From the NCBI GenBank assembly GCA_903881425.1, contig CAIRTF010000065.1, positions 1-64,000 of the forward strand: DNA of 64,000 bases. Reading direction: 5' to 3'. Source of the stretch: an uncultured Chitinophagaceae bacterium. Its GTDB lineage: Bacteria; Bacteroidota; Bacteroidia; Chitinophagales; Chitinophagaceae. The notes below the pieces were generated by a model that did not search any database, was not told where the DNA came from, and saw only the letters and a list, made by a program, of their open reading frames with translations. Made by a program: the position numbers and the translations under genes. This document shows, piece after piece, positions 35,983-45,170 of the stretch; the first letter of the stretch is position 1, and every line of letters begins with the position of its first letter.

Positions 35983-38900
35983 TTATAAATTAGGTGTTTT
36001 GTATTTAAATAATAACCTGATTAAACTTGGTAATACAATTAATAATAATGGCATGGCAATGATAAAACCACCAATCACTGCAATAGCCAATGGCTGATGC
36101 AATTGAGCACCGGTGCCCATTCCCAATGCAATTGGCATCAATGCAATAATTGCTCCCAATGCAGTCATCAATTTCGGACGTAATCTTGTGGAGATGGAAT
36201 AAATAATTGCATCATCCACATCTTTAGAAATTCTCCATGATTCTCTGAATTGTAAAAAAGTAAAGATGGCGTTCTCGCCTATGATGCCAACTATCATAAT
36301 TAATCCTGTATAACTACCCACATTCAATGGGGTGTGTGTAAGATACAATCCTAAATAACTTCCGCTGATGCCTAATAATGCAATTAATAAGATGGTAATG
36401 GCCACACGAAAATGTTTAAATAAAAATAATATCACGCCAAACACCAGTAAGCTTGCGGTAATTAATATCACCAACAATTCTTTAAACGATTGTTGTTGAT
36501 CGGCATAGGCACCACCATACACCACAGCATAACCTTCGGGTAAATTTATTTTGGATGACACTTCCTGTTGAATATCGCGAATGACACTTCCCAAATCTCT
36601 GCCTTCCAATCTTGCAGACACCACACCCATTGATTGTAAATTTTCTCTTTGAATTTCTGCATCACCCGAATTAATCTGCACATTGGCTAACTGATTAATG
36701 GGTTTTAATTTTCCATTTGGTAAAAAGATCATCGTTTTATTGATATCATTTACGCTTAATGTTTTGTTGCCCGGATACACCATGCGCAAATTGCTGAACT
36801 GTTCTTTGTCATACACGCTTCCAACCACATTTCCTTCTAAGGATGTTTGTAGTTGATTTTGTAAATTCATTGGGGTAATTCCATATTGTGCCAATATTGA
36901 ATTATTAGGCTCGATATTAATTGAAGGACCTGCAATAACAATTCCATCAAAGACATCTGCTGTTCCTTCTACTTTTGAAACCAATGCAGCTACCTGTTTG
37001 GAAAGGGCTTGTAATTTACTTTGATCATTACCAAAAATCTTTACTTCAATCGGTTGAACAGAGGTCATTAAGTCTCCTAACATATCACCGATCACCTGAC
37101 CGAAATCTATACGCAGCGAGGGTTGTGTGGCTTCTACTTTTTTACGAATATCACTGATCACTTCTTCGGTTGATTTTTCTCTGCTCTTTTTTAATTGAAT
37201 TAAATAATCACCGCGGTTGGGTTCTGTTATAAAAAATCCCATTTGTGTTCCTGTTCTTCTGCTATAAGCTTCTATCTCAGGGACCCGCACTAAAATTTTT
37301 TCTACTTCACGCAACATTCTGTCTGTTTCTTCCAATGATGTTCCTGGCGGAGAATTATAATCGAATACAATACTTCCTTCATCCATCTCCGGTAAAAAAC
37401 CTGTTTCTAATCTTGGATAGATATAATACACAGCATATGCCAATGCGAGAATGATGATTAAACTGATATATGGTTTACGAATAAAGAATCCCACCCATTT
37501 TTGATTTTTTATCGGATGCGACTTTATTTTTTTTGTACCTGGCTCATTTGGTTTTTTAGAAAGCAATAAATAGATAACCGGTAAAATGATCCATGTTACC
37601 AGGAAGGAACAAACCAATGTAATGATCATCGTATTCGTCATTACTTTAAAGTATGCACCGGCTACGCCACTCATTAAAAAGAAAGGAAGAAAAATAACAA
37701 TGGTACTTAATGATGAACCAATCATTGCCGGCAACAAATACTTAATGGCTTTTTGAATAAGTACAGTTGTTGGTTCTTCAGGATGCTCTTCATGTGTTCG
37801 ATAAATTTGTTCTACTACCACAATGGCATCATCAATGATCAATCCAATCGCTGCTGCAATAGCACCCAATGTCATGATATTAAAGGTTTGACCAATTGCA
37901 AACAAACAAATCAATGTTAAACAAAGAATAACAGGAATGGTGATTAATATAACCGTGCTTGCTTTAAACGAACGAAGAAAAATAATTGCAACAAAAATGG
38001 CCAATGCCAACCCAATCCATAAACTATCCGTTACACTTTTTACAGAATCTTTTACAAAATCTGCTTGTTCATAAAACGGATTGATCACTACATCTTTCGG
38101 AATGATCTTTTTTAACTCCTGCAACTTTGCATCCATTTGATCACTTAATGCAACTAAGTTGGCATTCGGTTGTTTAATCACTGCCAATAAAATTCCTTCA
38201 TGTCCGTTTGCATTTATTTTTATGTATTCTTTTGCTTCCTGAATTTGTACATCTGCAATATCTTTCAACAACACAATTCTTTTACCATCATTCTTAATAA
38301 CAATATTTTGTAATTGTTCTTTTGAACTTACCTGAGCATCCGTTACGGTTAAATATAATAAACGATAATCTGCCAGGTATCCATTCGATTTTACAAAATT
38401 GGTTTGTGATAAAGCAGTGTTTACATTATCCGGTGTAATGCCCAGTGTGCTTAGCTTTTGCACGTTCAATACCATCCAGTATTCTTTATTTTTTCCGCCG
38501 ATCACCCTTATTTCCGAAACACCTTCAACCTGCGATAAAAATGGTTTGATGGTATACATCGCCAATAATTTCATTTCTATCGGCGAACGTGTTTTGCTCT
38601 CTAATGAATAACCGGTGATAGGAAGAATGGATGGGTTCATTCTCTCCACCGTAATATTTATATCAGGCGGTAACACATTTCTGATCTCATTAATCTTCGA
38701 TTCAATTCTTTGCTGACTGATATCAATATTTGCATTCCAATCCATGAAAGCAGAAATTTCACAACTTCCTCTGCTTGTGGTGCTGCGAATCATTTTTAAA
38801 TCAGGAACTTTCTTCACTGCATTTTCTAATTCACGCGTTACCGTGATCATCATTTTTTTTACAGGTTGCTGACCTGCATCTGCAATGATCTTTATTTTAG

Positions 38901-39021
38901 GAAAAGTTATTTCTGGAAATAAAGATGTTTGCAGTTTACTATACGTAAACAATCCGCCCATGATGATGATCACCACCAACACAGTCACCGGATTTTTATA
39001 TGTTGTAAAGAAGTTCTTCAT
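35983..39021 (-). CDS. RND-family efflux pump, inner membrane permease
   Basis: The 1012-aa permease has the full two-by-six helix RND layout and the proton-relay Asp pair in GLIIDDAIVVVEQ. Its length is normal, unlike the longer pump at 18682-22281. It resembles AcrB/CzcA-type pumps. Metal selectivity cannot be claimed: the Met triad of CusA was not identified. The adaptor gene precedes it by 47 nt and it is part of the operon controlled by the two-component pair. Confidence 0.92.
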   Translation of the reverse strand: MKNFFTTYKNPVTVLVVIIIMGGLFTYSKLQTSLFPEITFPKIKIIADAGQQPVKKMMITVTRELENAVKKVPDLKMIRSTTSRGSCEISAFMDWNANIDISQQRIESKINEIRNVLPPDINITVERMNPSILPITGYSLESKTRSPIEMKLLAMYTIKPFLSQVEGVSEIRVIGGKNKEYWMVLNVQKLSTLGITPDNVNTALSQTNFVKSNGYLADYRLLYLTVTDAQVSSKEQLQNIVIKNDGKRIVLLKDIADVQIQEAKEYIKINANGHEGILLAVIKQPNANLVALSDQMDAKLQELKKIIPKDVVINPFYEQADFVKDSVKSVTDSLWIGLALAIFVAIIFLRSFKASTVILITIPVILCLTLICLFAIGQTFNIMTLGAIAAAIGLIIDDAIVVVEQIYRTHEEHPEEPTTVLIQKAIKYLLPAMIGSSLSTIVIFLPFFLMSGVAGAYFKVMTNTMIITLVCSFLVTWIILPVIYLLLSKKPNEPGTKKIKSHPIKNQKWVGFFIRKPYISLIIILALAYAVYYIYPRLETGFLPEMDEGSIVFDYNSPPGTSLEETDRMLREVEKILVRVPEIEAYSRRTGTQMGFFITEPNRGDYLIQLKKSREKSTEEVISDIRKKVEATQPSLRIDFGQVIGDMLGDLMTSVQPIEVKIFGNDQSKLQALSKQVAALVSKVEGTADVFDGIVIAGPSINIEPNNSILAQYGITPMNLQNQLQTSLEGNVVGSVYDKEQFSNLRMVYPGNKTLSVNDINKTMIFLPNGKLKPINQLANVQINSGDAEIQRENLQSMGVVSARLEGRDLGSVIRDIQQEVSSKINLPEGYAVVYGGAYADQQQSFKELLVILITASLLVFGVILFLFKHFRVAITILLIALLGISGSYLGLYLTHTPLNVGSYTGLIMIVGIIGENAIFTFLQFRESWRISKDVDDAIIYSISTRLRPKLMTALGAIIALMPIALGMGTGAQLHQPLAIAVIGGFIIAMPLLLIVLPSLIRLLFKYKTPNL

Positions 39022-39068
39022 CTAAAATATTTTTATTACTCGGATTAAAGCGAATGACACAAATTGAG

Positions 39069-40013
39069 TTATGGTTTTACAATAGTCACTTTAGCTGTAT
39101 CACTTAATCCGTAATTGCCGGTTAATAAAATTTTATCGGTTATTTTTAATGCAGGTGATAGAATCTCCACCGATGTATTTGTTTCCAAACCCTTTACCAC
39201 ATTCAATTTTACAGCAGTAACACTATCCATCATTTTCATGATCCAGAATTCTGTTTGTGTTTCATTGCTCAACACCGCCTCTTTTGGTAGGGATATTGTA
39301 TTGCTTTTATCTTTCTTTATTAAACTCACCTTAGCAATTAAGTTTTCGGGAATTTGCTTATCTGTATTTACTTTAATAACATAACTCTGTGTTTGAGAAA
39401 CAGCATCAACAGTAGGCAATGCATTCTCAACAATGCCTTCTAAAATATTTCCATCGGGTAATCTTAATTGTAATTGACGATTATTCGGCAAGAATGGTTT
39501 TAACTCATAAGGAAGATCCAATAAAAACACAAAACTTTTTGTATCGGTGATGGTTGCTAATTGTTCGCCATCCTGCACATAATCTCCCGCCCGATAATTT
39601 AATTGTGTGATATAACCGGTACCCGGAGATTTAATATGTATCACGCCATCAAAATGCAAACTGGTATCAATGGCATTGATTGTATTACCCAAGCTTTGCG
39701 ATTCTTTTGTTTTGATCACAAATAATTCTTCTCCTTTTGTAACAAATTTTCCCAATTGTGCATTGGCTATTTGTAAATAACCATTGGCATTTGCTTTTAC
39801 AAAAGTTTTTAACAAAAAAGCTGATACTGCATTCAACTCAACTGCATCAGTCATGTTGCCATGCTGCGGAGAAGTAAGTGTAACGGGCGTTCCAACAATC
39901 TCTGTCTTTTCTTCAACAGGTTCTTTAGCCGGTGCTTTATCTCCCTGTTTGCAGGAAGTGATCAATAAAAACAACAAACAAAAGTTGGCGTATGATCGAA
40001 TGTCTTTTATCAT
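39069..40013 (-). CDS. RND efflux periplasmic adaptor lipoprotein
   Basis: The 314-aa protein has a lipobox (LITSCKQ) and HlyD/biotinyl-lipoyl-like halves (AQLGKFVTKGEELFVIKT; the second half includes YRAGDYVQDGEQLATI) but only a very short hairpin between them, so it is a compact adaptor. It lies 5 nt from tolC and 47 nt from the pump gene. Confidence 0.9.
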   Translation of the reverse strand: MIKDIRSYANFCLLFLLITSCKQGDKAPAKEPVEEKTEIVGTPVTLTSPQHGNMTDAVELNAVSAFLLKTFVKANANGYLQIANAQLGKFVTKGEELFVIKTKESQSLGNTINAIDTSLHFDGVIHIKSPGTGYITQLNYRAGDYVQDGEQLATITDTKSFVFLLDLPYELKPFLPNNRQLQLRLPDGNILEGIVENALPTVDAVSQTQSYVIKVNTDKQIPENLIAKVSLIKKDKSNTISLPKEAVLSNETQTEFWIMKMMDSVTAVKLNVVKGLETNTSVEILSPALKITDKILLTGNYGLSDTAKVTIVKP

Positions 40014-40018
40014 AAAAT

Positions 40019-41260
40019 TTATTTTCTGTTCCAGTAATTGATTTGATTAATGATCTGATATTTATTGATATTATTTTGTGTGATGATATTTTTGGCATTT
40101 AAATAATTACCGATTGCTAAAATATAATCGGGCATATGCACATCTCCGGTTTCCAATAATTTTCTATTCGCATCTATCAGCGCTTCGATATATTTAAATT
40201 GACTTGTTGCCTGATTGATAATTTCCTGAACCGAATTTAACTGTTGAAACAATTGTGCGATCTGTTGTTGATACTGTGTTTTAAAATAATCACGATAGGT
40301 TTGTCTTGTTTGTTCTGCAATAGATAATTTATTGTATTGCATTTTCTTTTGTTTACCATCGTAAATAGGAACCGTAACCGTTACACCGGCACTCACACCA
40401 AAATTTTTATAAGCCTGTTCTGCAAATGAACTTAAGTAACCGCCATCGGCATATAAATTTACTTTGGGTTTATAATTAAAATCGATCTGTGTAATATTAT
40501 TTTTGATCTTCAAACTATCAATATTGAATTGCTGATAAAAAACAGAACTCTCTGCATCGGGCAATACTTCCACCTGTAATGCAGGCAGAGCAATGGTTGT
40601 ATAAGAAGTGTCTTTAATGCCACATAAATAATTTAATGCAGCTAAATCGGTTTTATATTGAATACGATATTGTGTGATGGTCAACTCCTGTTGCTGCATG
40701 GTTACTAAAAAACTTAAATAATCTGTTTGACGATATACCGATTTTTCGGTGAGTTGTTTTAAAATGGCTTCTTCCTTTTTTAATAATTTCAATACATCCT
40801 GATTGAATTGATATTGTTGCCAGTTTCCATAAGCAGTAATGTATTGCGCAGTAATCGATCTTTTTAAATCTTGTTCCGAGATCTTTCCTGAAATGGAAAT
40901 TGATTCATTCAATAAACGAATGGCTTCTGTTTGATTGGATAAATTTTCTTTGCTTACTAATTTTTGCGTGGCCACTACTAACGGACTAAAATTAGTTCCA
41001 TTGGTAATTGCACCATCATATCCCCAACCTTTAATGGTTGGGGCATAAGTAAATGTTCCTACACCATTTACCTGCGGTTTATATCCTGCAAGCAATCGCA
41101 TACTGTCTATTAAGTTGGATAATTTTTGATTATTATAATCTTTTAATAAAGGGCTATTACTCATTCCTGTTTTGATATAATAATCCATATTCTTTTCCTG
41201 TGCAGCAACAGGAATGGAAAGAATGCATAAAAATATACCGCTCAAAAAAATGCTTCTCAT
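40019..41260 (-). CDS. TolC-family outer membrane efflux channel
   Basis: The 413-aa protein has a signal peptide (ending VAAQ) and Gln/Asn-rich coiled-coil repeats of the TolC type. It begins 3 nt after the histidine kinase gene. Together with the adaptor and RND gene it completes a tripartite export system in this operon. Confidence 0.9.
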   Translation of the reverse strand: MRSIFLSGIFLCILSIPVAAQEKNMDYYIKTGMSNSPLLKDYNNQKLSNLIDSMRLLAGYKPQVNGVGTFTYAPTIKGWGYDGAITNGTNFSPLVVATQKLVSKENLSNQTEAIRLLNESISISGKISEQDLKRSITAQYITAYGNWQQYQFNQDVLKLLKKEEAILKQLTEKSVYRQTDYLSFLVTMQQQELTITQYRIQYKTDLAALNYLCGIKDTSYTTIALPALQVEVLPDAESSVFYQQFNIDSLKIKNNITQIDFNYKPKVNLYADGGYLSSFAEQAYKNFGVSAGVTVTVPIYDGKQKKMQYNKLSIAEQTRQTYRDYFKTQYQQQIAQLFQQLNSVQEIINQATSQFKYIEALIDANRKLLETGDVHMPDYILAIGNYLNAKNIITQNNINKYQIINQINYWNRK

Positions 41261-41263
41261 TCT

Positions 41264-42523
41264 TTATTGTTTAAAATAAATGGTAAAAATGTGATAATTG
41301 TTGTGAAATAAATATTGCACATCAAAACCTGCCATCTTGCCTATTTCTTTTACAATGGCAAGCCCTAATCCTGTACCCTCTTGGTTTTGCTGCGCTTTAT
41401 AAAAACGTTGAAATATTTTTTCAACATCTAAACTGTTTTCGGTTGCAGTGTTTCGTACAATTAATTTTTCTTTATCTAATTCAATATTCACTACTCCGTT
41501 TTCCGGTGTGTAACGAATGGTATTACTCAATAAATTATTGATGAGTATCTCTGCCAATTGTTGATGAAATGGCAATGTGATGAATTGAATATCTTGTATA
41601 ACAGTTAAATGTTTCGATTCAAATAATTCTTTCTTCTCTTCTATCTTCTGTAAAAGTAAAGTTCCCAGCGCTACTTTTTCATCAAATGTAAAATGCGTAT
41701 TTTCTATTTTGGTTAATAACAACAATGATTGATGTAAGCGTGATAATTTTTGAATACCTTCTTCAATACCCATGATCTGTTTCATTGCTTCTTCACTTAC
41801 ATTTTGCTGTTGTAACAACATTTCTGTTTTTGAACGAATGACCGCTAAGGGTGTTTGCATTTCATGCGATGCGTTCTCTGTAAAGGCTTTCAGGGCTTGA
41901 TAATCCTGATGGATGCTTTGTGTCATCGCGTTTAAACTTTCATTCAGCAAATTAAATTCATCGGTATTTTCTTTCGGTAAATGCAATGATTGACGGTTAT
42001 TTAAATGATATTCTTTTACACGGTTGATAGAAAGATAGAATGGTTGCCACAGGCGATGGATGACATTTCTGTTGATGAGAAAATTTAATAATAATATCAA
42101 AGCGATCATACCAATAGTTACTAAAATAATCAATTGTAAAAGATCTTCTGTTTCTGCTTTTGATTTATTGACTGTTATTAAAAAATACTCTCCCGAAACC
42201 TTAACGGTGAAAAGCAATTGTTCAACCGGTTCGGTCTCTTTTTCCTTTTCGTTGTAAATATTGATGTCGTTAAACCTGGGCTTAGCTAATACAGCTGTTG
42301 ATTTTTCGATAGTAACCCATTGATGCCTTGTATTTTGAATTTCAGGTAAACTATTGTGTTGCTCAACATAATGAATGATCTCAAATTGTTCAGATCGTAA
42401 TGTTTCTTTTAGCTGTCTCGTTAACACATAATTCAATACAAAATAAAAAGCAACGCTGCCCAACACAAATGTGAAGATGGTAACAGTGATATTGATGCGA
42501 TTGTATTTTGCAAATAATTTCAT
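41264..42523 (-). CDS. Sensor histidine kinase
   Basis: The 419-aa protein has two transmembrane helices (about 13-35 and 128-150) flanking a roughly 90-residue periplasmic sensor region, a HAMP-like linker, and a kinase core. The H-box is ASHEMQTPL with phospho-acceptor His220. The N-box is NNLLSNTIRYTPENG and the G-box is GTGLGLAI. It is the membrane sensor of the operon; the sensor region has no recognisable domain. Its ATG overlaps the response regulator stop by 4 nt. Confidence 0.93.
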   Translation of the reverse strand: MKLFAKYNRINITVTIFTFVLGSVAFYFVLNYVLTRQLKETLRSEQFEIIHYVEQHNSLPEIQNTRHQWVTIEKSTAVLAKPRFNDINIYNEKEKETEPVEQLLFTVKVSGEYFLITVNKSKAETEDLLQLIILVTIGMIALILLLNFLINRNVIHRLWQPFYLSINRVKEYHLNNRQSLHLPKENTDEFNLLNESLNAMTQSIHQDYQALKAFTENASHEMQTPLAVIRSKTEMLLQQQNVSEEAMKQIMGIEEGIQKLSRLHQSLLLLTKIENTHFTFDEKVALGTLLLQKIEEKKELFESKHLTVIQDIQFITLPFHQQLAEILINNLLSNTIRYTPENGVVNIELDKEKLIVRNTATENSLDVEKIFQRFYKAQQNQEGTGLGLAIVKEIGKMAGFDVQYLFHNNYHIFTIYFKQ

Positions 42524-43197
42524 GATAACATCATTTTATAACCCTCTCTGTACATGGATTTGATGCAATCATCACCACCCACAGCAATAATTTTTTTTCT
42601 CAGGTTTTTAATATGCGTGTATAAAAAATCATAATTATCTGCATAGTCCATATCATCTCCCCACAAATGTTGGGCAATGGCATTTTTAGACAACACTCTG
42701 TTTTTATTGATGATAAAAAACAACAACAATTGATATTCTTTTTGTGTAAGATCTAACAGCCGGTTATTTACTTTCACTGATTTGGCAATGGTATCAATTG
42801 AAAAAAAATCATATTGTAAAACAGATTGTCCGTTGAATTGTTTTCTACGGATGATGGCTGCGATGCGTACACTCAATTCCGATAAATGAAAGGGCTTGGT
42901 TAAATAATCATCAGCACCCAATGCAATACCGTTGATCTTATCTTCCAATGCATTCTTTGCAGAGACAATGATTACACCATCTGTTTTTTTATTGTCTTTT
43001 AAATATTGAAGAATTTGTAATCCAGAACCACCGGGTAACATGATGTCTAATACGATGCAATCATAATCGAAGAGTTCTATTTTTTCAACAGCTTCGTTGA
43101 AATCTGTTGCCGATTCGCATAAATAACCCGAAGCTGATAAATATTCTATCAGACTTTCTTTTAAAGCCAATTCATCTTCAACGATCAAAAGTTTCAC
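42520..43197 (-). CDS. OmpR/PhoB-type response regulator
   Basis: The 225-aa protein has a receiver domain with phospho-acceptor Asp51 (VLDIMLPG) and the signalling Lys101 (LTKPF), then a winged-helix DNA-binding domain ending YREGYKM. The start codon is GTG (43195-43197). It is the first gene of a seven-gene minus-strand operon (RR-HK-TolC-adaptor-RND-PepSY-YVTN). Confidence 0.93.
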   Translation of the reverse strand: MKLLIVEDELALKESLIEYLSASGYLCESATDFNEAVEKIELFDYDCIVLDIMLPGGSGLQILQYLKDNKKTDGVIIVSAKNALEDKINGIALGADDYLTKPFHLSELSVRIAAIIRRKQFNGQSVLQYDFFSIDTIAKSVKVNNRLLDLTQKEYQLLLFFIINKNRVLSKNAIAQHLWGDDMDYADNYDFLYTHIKNLRKKIIAVGGDDCIKSMYREGYKMMLS

Positions 43198-43299
43198 AAT
43201 GGTTATTTATACAGCAAAATAGAACATTAATTCTGGAGAAAAACTGAGTCACCCGAAAGATTATGGAGGATGTCCATGATCGAATAGCAGTTTCGGCCT

Positions 43300-43415
43300 T
43301 ACCCGGGTATTATTTCCTTATTACCATCTTGCTGTTTTCTTCGTGTGTTCTTCGGAAGGTCTCGAACAAATCAGCAATCAGGTAATAAGAAGGTACGAAG
43401 GAATTACGAAGAAAT
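43300..43415. repeat. Interleaved inverted repeats in a non-coding gap (A-B-A'-B' order)
   Basis: This segment lies in a gene-free stretch of about 280 bases (43198-43479). Arm A (43316-43334) is complementary to A' (43372-43389): 9 bp, three mismatches, 6 bp. Arm B (43337-43354) is complementary to B' (43396-43413) at 14 of 18 positions. The arms are interleaved, so the two stems form either a pseudoknot or alternatives. Each B arm also holds two copies of a TTCTTCG-type heptamer at exact 11-bp spacing. A perfect palindrome TACCCGGGTA lies at 43300-43309. No protein-coding explanation fits both arms. The rest of the gap shows nothing I can name. Confidence 0.55.
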
Positions 43416-43479
43416 CCCATTAGAAATGATAGATTCTCATCCTGAATAAGCGTTGGCTTTTATGCAATAAAACGGATAG

Positions 43480-43779
43480 TTACCTATTTATAATTGTGCA
43501 ATTCAGGGGAGAAGGATTATTTTGTTGGATGAAACAAAAATCAATCCCCACATTGATACTGTTTTGCCTGCTTTTATTGTTGCTGCAGAAGATGATAGTA
43601 CAGTGTTGATTGGTAATAGTATAGCATACTTTAATGCATTGATTACAAAAAGAGTAAAAGCACAATTACATATTTATCAGGTGGGTGGGCATGGTTTTGC
43701 ATTGCATAATAAGTTGGAAGATGAGTATTGGTTACCGGAAGCAATTAAATGGATGCGCTTCAATCAATTTTTAAAATAA
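43480..43779 (+). pseudogene. 3' fragment of an alpha/beta hydrolase (esterase-like)
   Basis: The frame is open from 43480 (after a TAG) to 43779 and encodes only the C-terminal end of a BD-FAE/dienelactone-type alpha/beta hydrolase. The catalytic Asp region (AAEDDS) and catalytic His (GGHGFA) are present. The Ser-containing nucleophile elbow and oxyanion region are missing, so it cannot be active. The truncation point lies at or just before the interleaved repeats. It ends 14 nt before the dicarboxylate symporter. Confidence 0.7.
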
Positions 43780-43793
43780 GTAGGATTTATATT

Positions 43794-45029
43794 ATGAAAT
43801 ATTTAAAGTTATTATATATCCAGGTTATCATTGGCTTGATTGCAGGAATTGGCTTTGGATTTATTTTCCCGGGATTTGCATCTACCGGTAAGATGATGAG
43901 TGATATTTTCATTAACATGATTAAAATGTTAATTGCACCCATTATCTTTCTCACTATTGTATTAGGTATAGCCGGTGCGGGTAATTTAAAAAAAGTAGGT
44001 AGGGTTGGCGGCAAAGGATTATTGTATTTTGAAATTGTAACCACTTTTGCTTTGATACTTGGTTTAGTGGTAGCTAATTTATATAAACCAGGGTTAGGTT
44101 TAAATGTGCATGAACTACCGAAAGAAAATTTAGATAAATATGCTACCGCAGCACATGATATCAACTGGAACAGTTTTATTTATAATATTGTTCCTTCCAA
44201 TGTGTTCGATTCTTTTGCAAAAGGAGATTTATTGCAGATATTATTTTTTGGCATTTTATTTAGTGTTGCACTAAGTAAAATGAGCAGTGATGGAAAAAGA
44301 ATAATTTCTTTTTTTGAAAGTTTGAATAAAGCATTTTTCAATATTATTCATATAGTAATGAAATTAAGTCCGGTTGCCGCATTTGCAGGAATGGCTTATA
44401 CAATCGGTAAATTTGGTTTTGGAACATTAGTAGTATTAGGTAAATTTCTTCTTGCAGTGTATTTCACCTCTTTCATTTTTATTTTTATTGTACTGGGTTT
44501 TATTGCCAAAATGTATGGCTTTAGTCTTTGGAAAGTTTTAGTTTATATGAAAGAAGAGTTATTGATTGTTATTGGCTCGAGCAGTAGTGAAAGTGTATTA
44601 CCGAATGTAATGGAAAAGTTAGAATTAGCGGGATGTGATAGATCTGTTGTGGGATTGATTATCCCTACAGGGTATAGTTTTAATTTAGATGGTACTACTA
44701 TTTATTTAAGCATTGCAGCTATTTTCCTGGCTCAGGTTTTCAATATTGATTTGAGTTTAACTCAGCAACTTACCATTATAGGCGTATTGATGTTAACAAG
44801 TAAAGGAGCTGCGGGTGTAACAGGTAGTGGATTTATTGTATTAACGTCAACATTAACCATTCTAAAAGTAATACCTGTAGAAGGCTTAGCATTATTAGTG
44901 GGTGTTGATAGATTGATGAGTCAATGCAGATCAATAACCAATATGATTGGTAATATTACCGCAACTATTATTGTTGCAAGAAGTGAAAAAGCAGTGGATG
45001 AGCATCAATTTAAGAAATTAATAGGGTAG
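43794..45029 (+). CDS. Dicarboxylate/amino acid:cation symporter (DAACS family)
   Basis: The 411-aa membrane protein matches DctA/GltP transporters. Family motifs are seen in the SSSSESVLP segment (reentrant hairpin 1), GYSFNLDGTTIY (TM7) and the late GGxxR-like substrate site near VDRLMSQCRSITNMIG. It imports C4-dicarboxylates or acidic amino acids with protons or sodium. I use the ATG at 43794 (MKYLKLLY); the frame extends upstream into the hydrolase remnant. Confidence 0.9.
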   Translation: MKYLKLLYIQVIIGLIAGIGFGFIFPGFASTGKMMSDIFINMIKMLIAPIIFLTIVLGIAGAGNLKKVGRVGGKGLLYFEIVTTFALILGLVVANLYKPGLGLNVHELPKENLDKYATAAHDINWNSFIYNIVPSNVFDSFAKGDLLQILFFGILFSVALSKMSSDGKRIISFFESLNKAFFNIIHIVMKLSPVAAFAGMAYTIGKFGFGTLVVLGKFLLAVYFTSFIFIFIVLGFIAKMYGFSLWKVLVYMKEELLIVIGSSSSESVLPNVMEKLELAGCDRSVVGLIIPTGYSFNLDGTTIYLSIAAIFLAQVFNIDLSLTQQLTIIGVLMLTSKGAAGVTGSGFIVLTSTLTILKVIPVEGLALLVGVDRLMSQCRSITNMIGNITATIIVARSEKAVDEHQFKKLIG

Positions 45030-45038
45030 TACTCAGTA

Positions 45039-45170
45039 CTAGTGATTTAAAATTAAACTGTCTTCAGGGTTTTTTTGTAAAATGCTTTTTTCATCAATTA
45101 ATGGGATAATATTTTTTTGCTGTAATGAATCTAATAATTGATTTTTCAATTTAAAAGTGATGGTTTGATT
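45039..45170 (-). pseudogene. 3' remnant of an unidentified gene
   Basis: Reading the minus strand, a frame ending in a TAG at 45039-45041 gives a protein-like sequence (KNQLLDSLQQKNIIPLID and more). It is open up to 45227 but has no start and no upstream continuation. It overlaps the start of the methyltransferase remnant on the opposite strand, so the true boundary is uncertain. It sits convergent to the symporter at 10 nt, a normal position for a gene end. I do not recognise the family. Confidence 0.35.

Noticed and set aside
35983-39021. Metal-specific (CusA/CzcA) assignment of the second RND pump
   Set aside because: I could not identify the diagnostic Met or metal-relay residues, so only the general RND label is kept.
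43263-43385. Short 40-codon plus-strand frame with a lipoprotein-like LLFSSC segment
   Set aside because: It crosses the interleaved inverted repeats, has no other support and its hydrophobic part comes from the repeat arms; not enough to call a gene.
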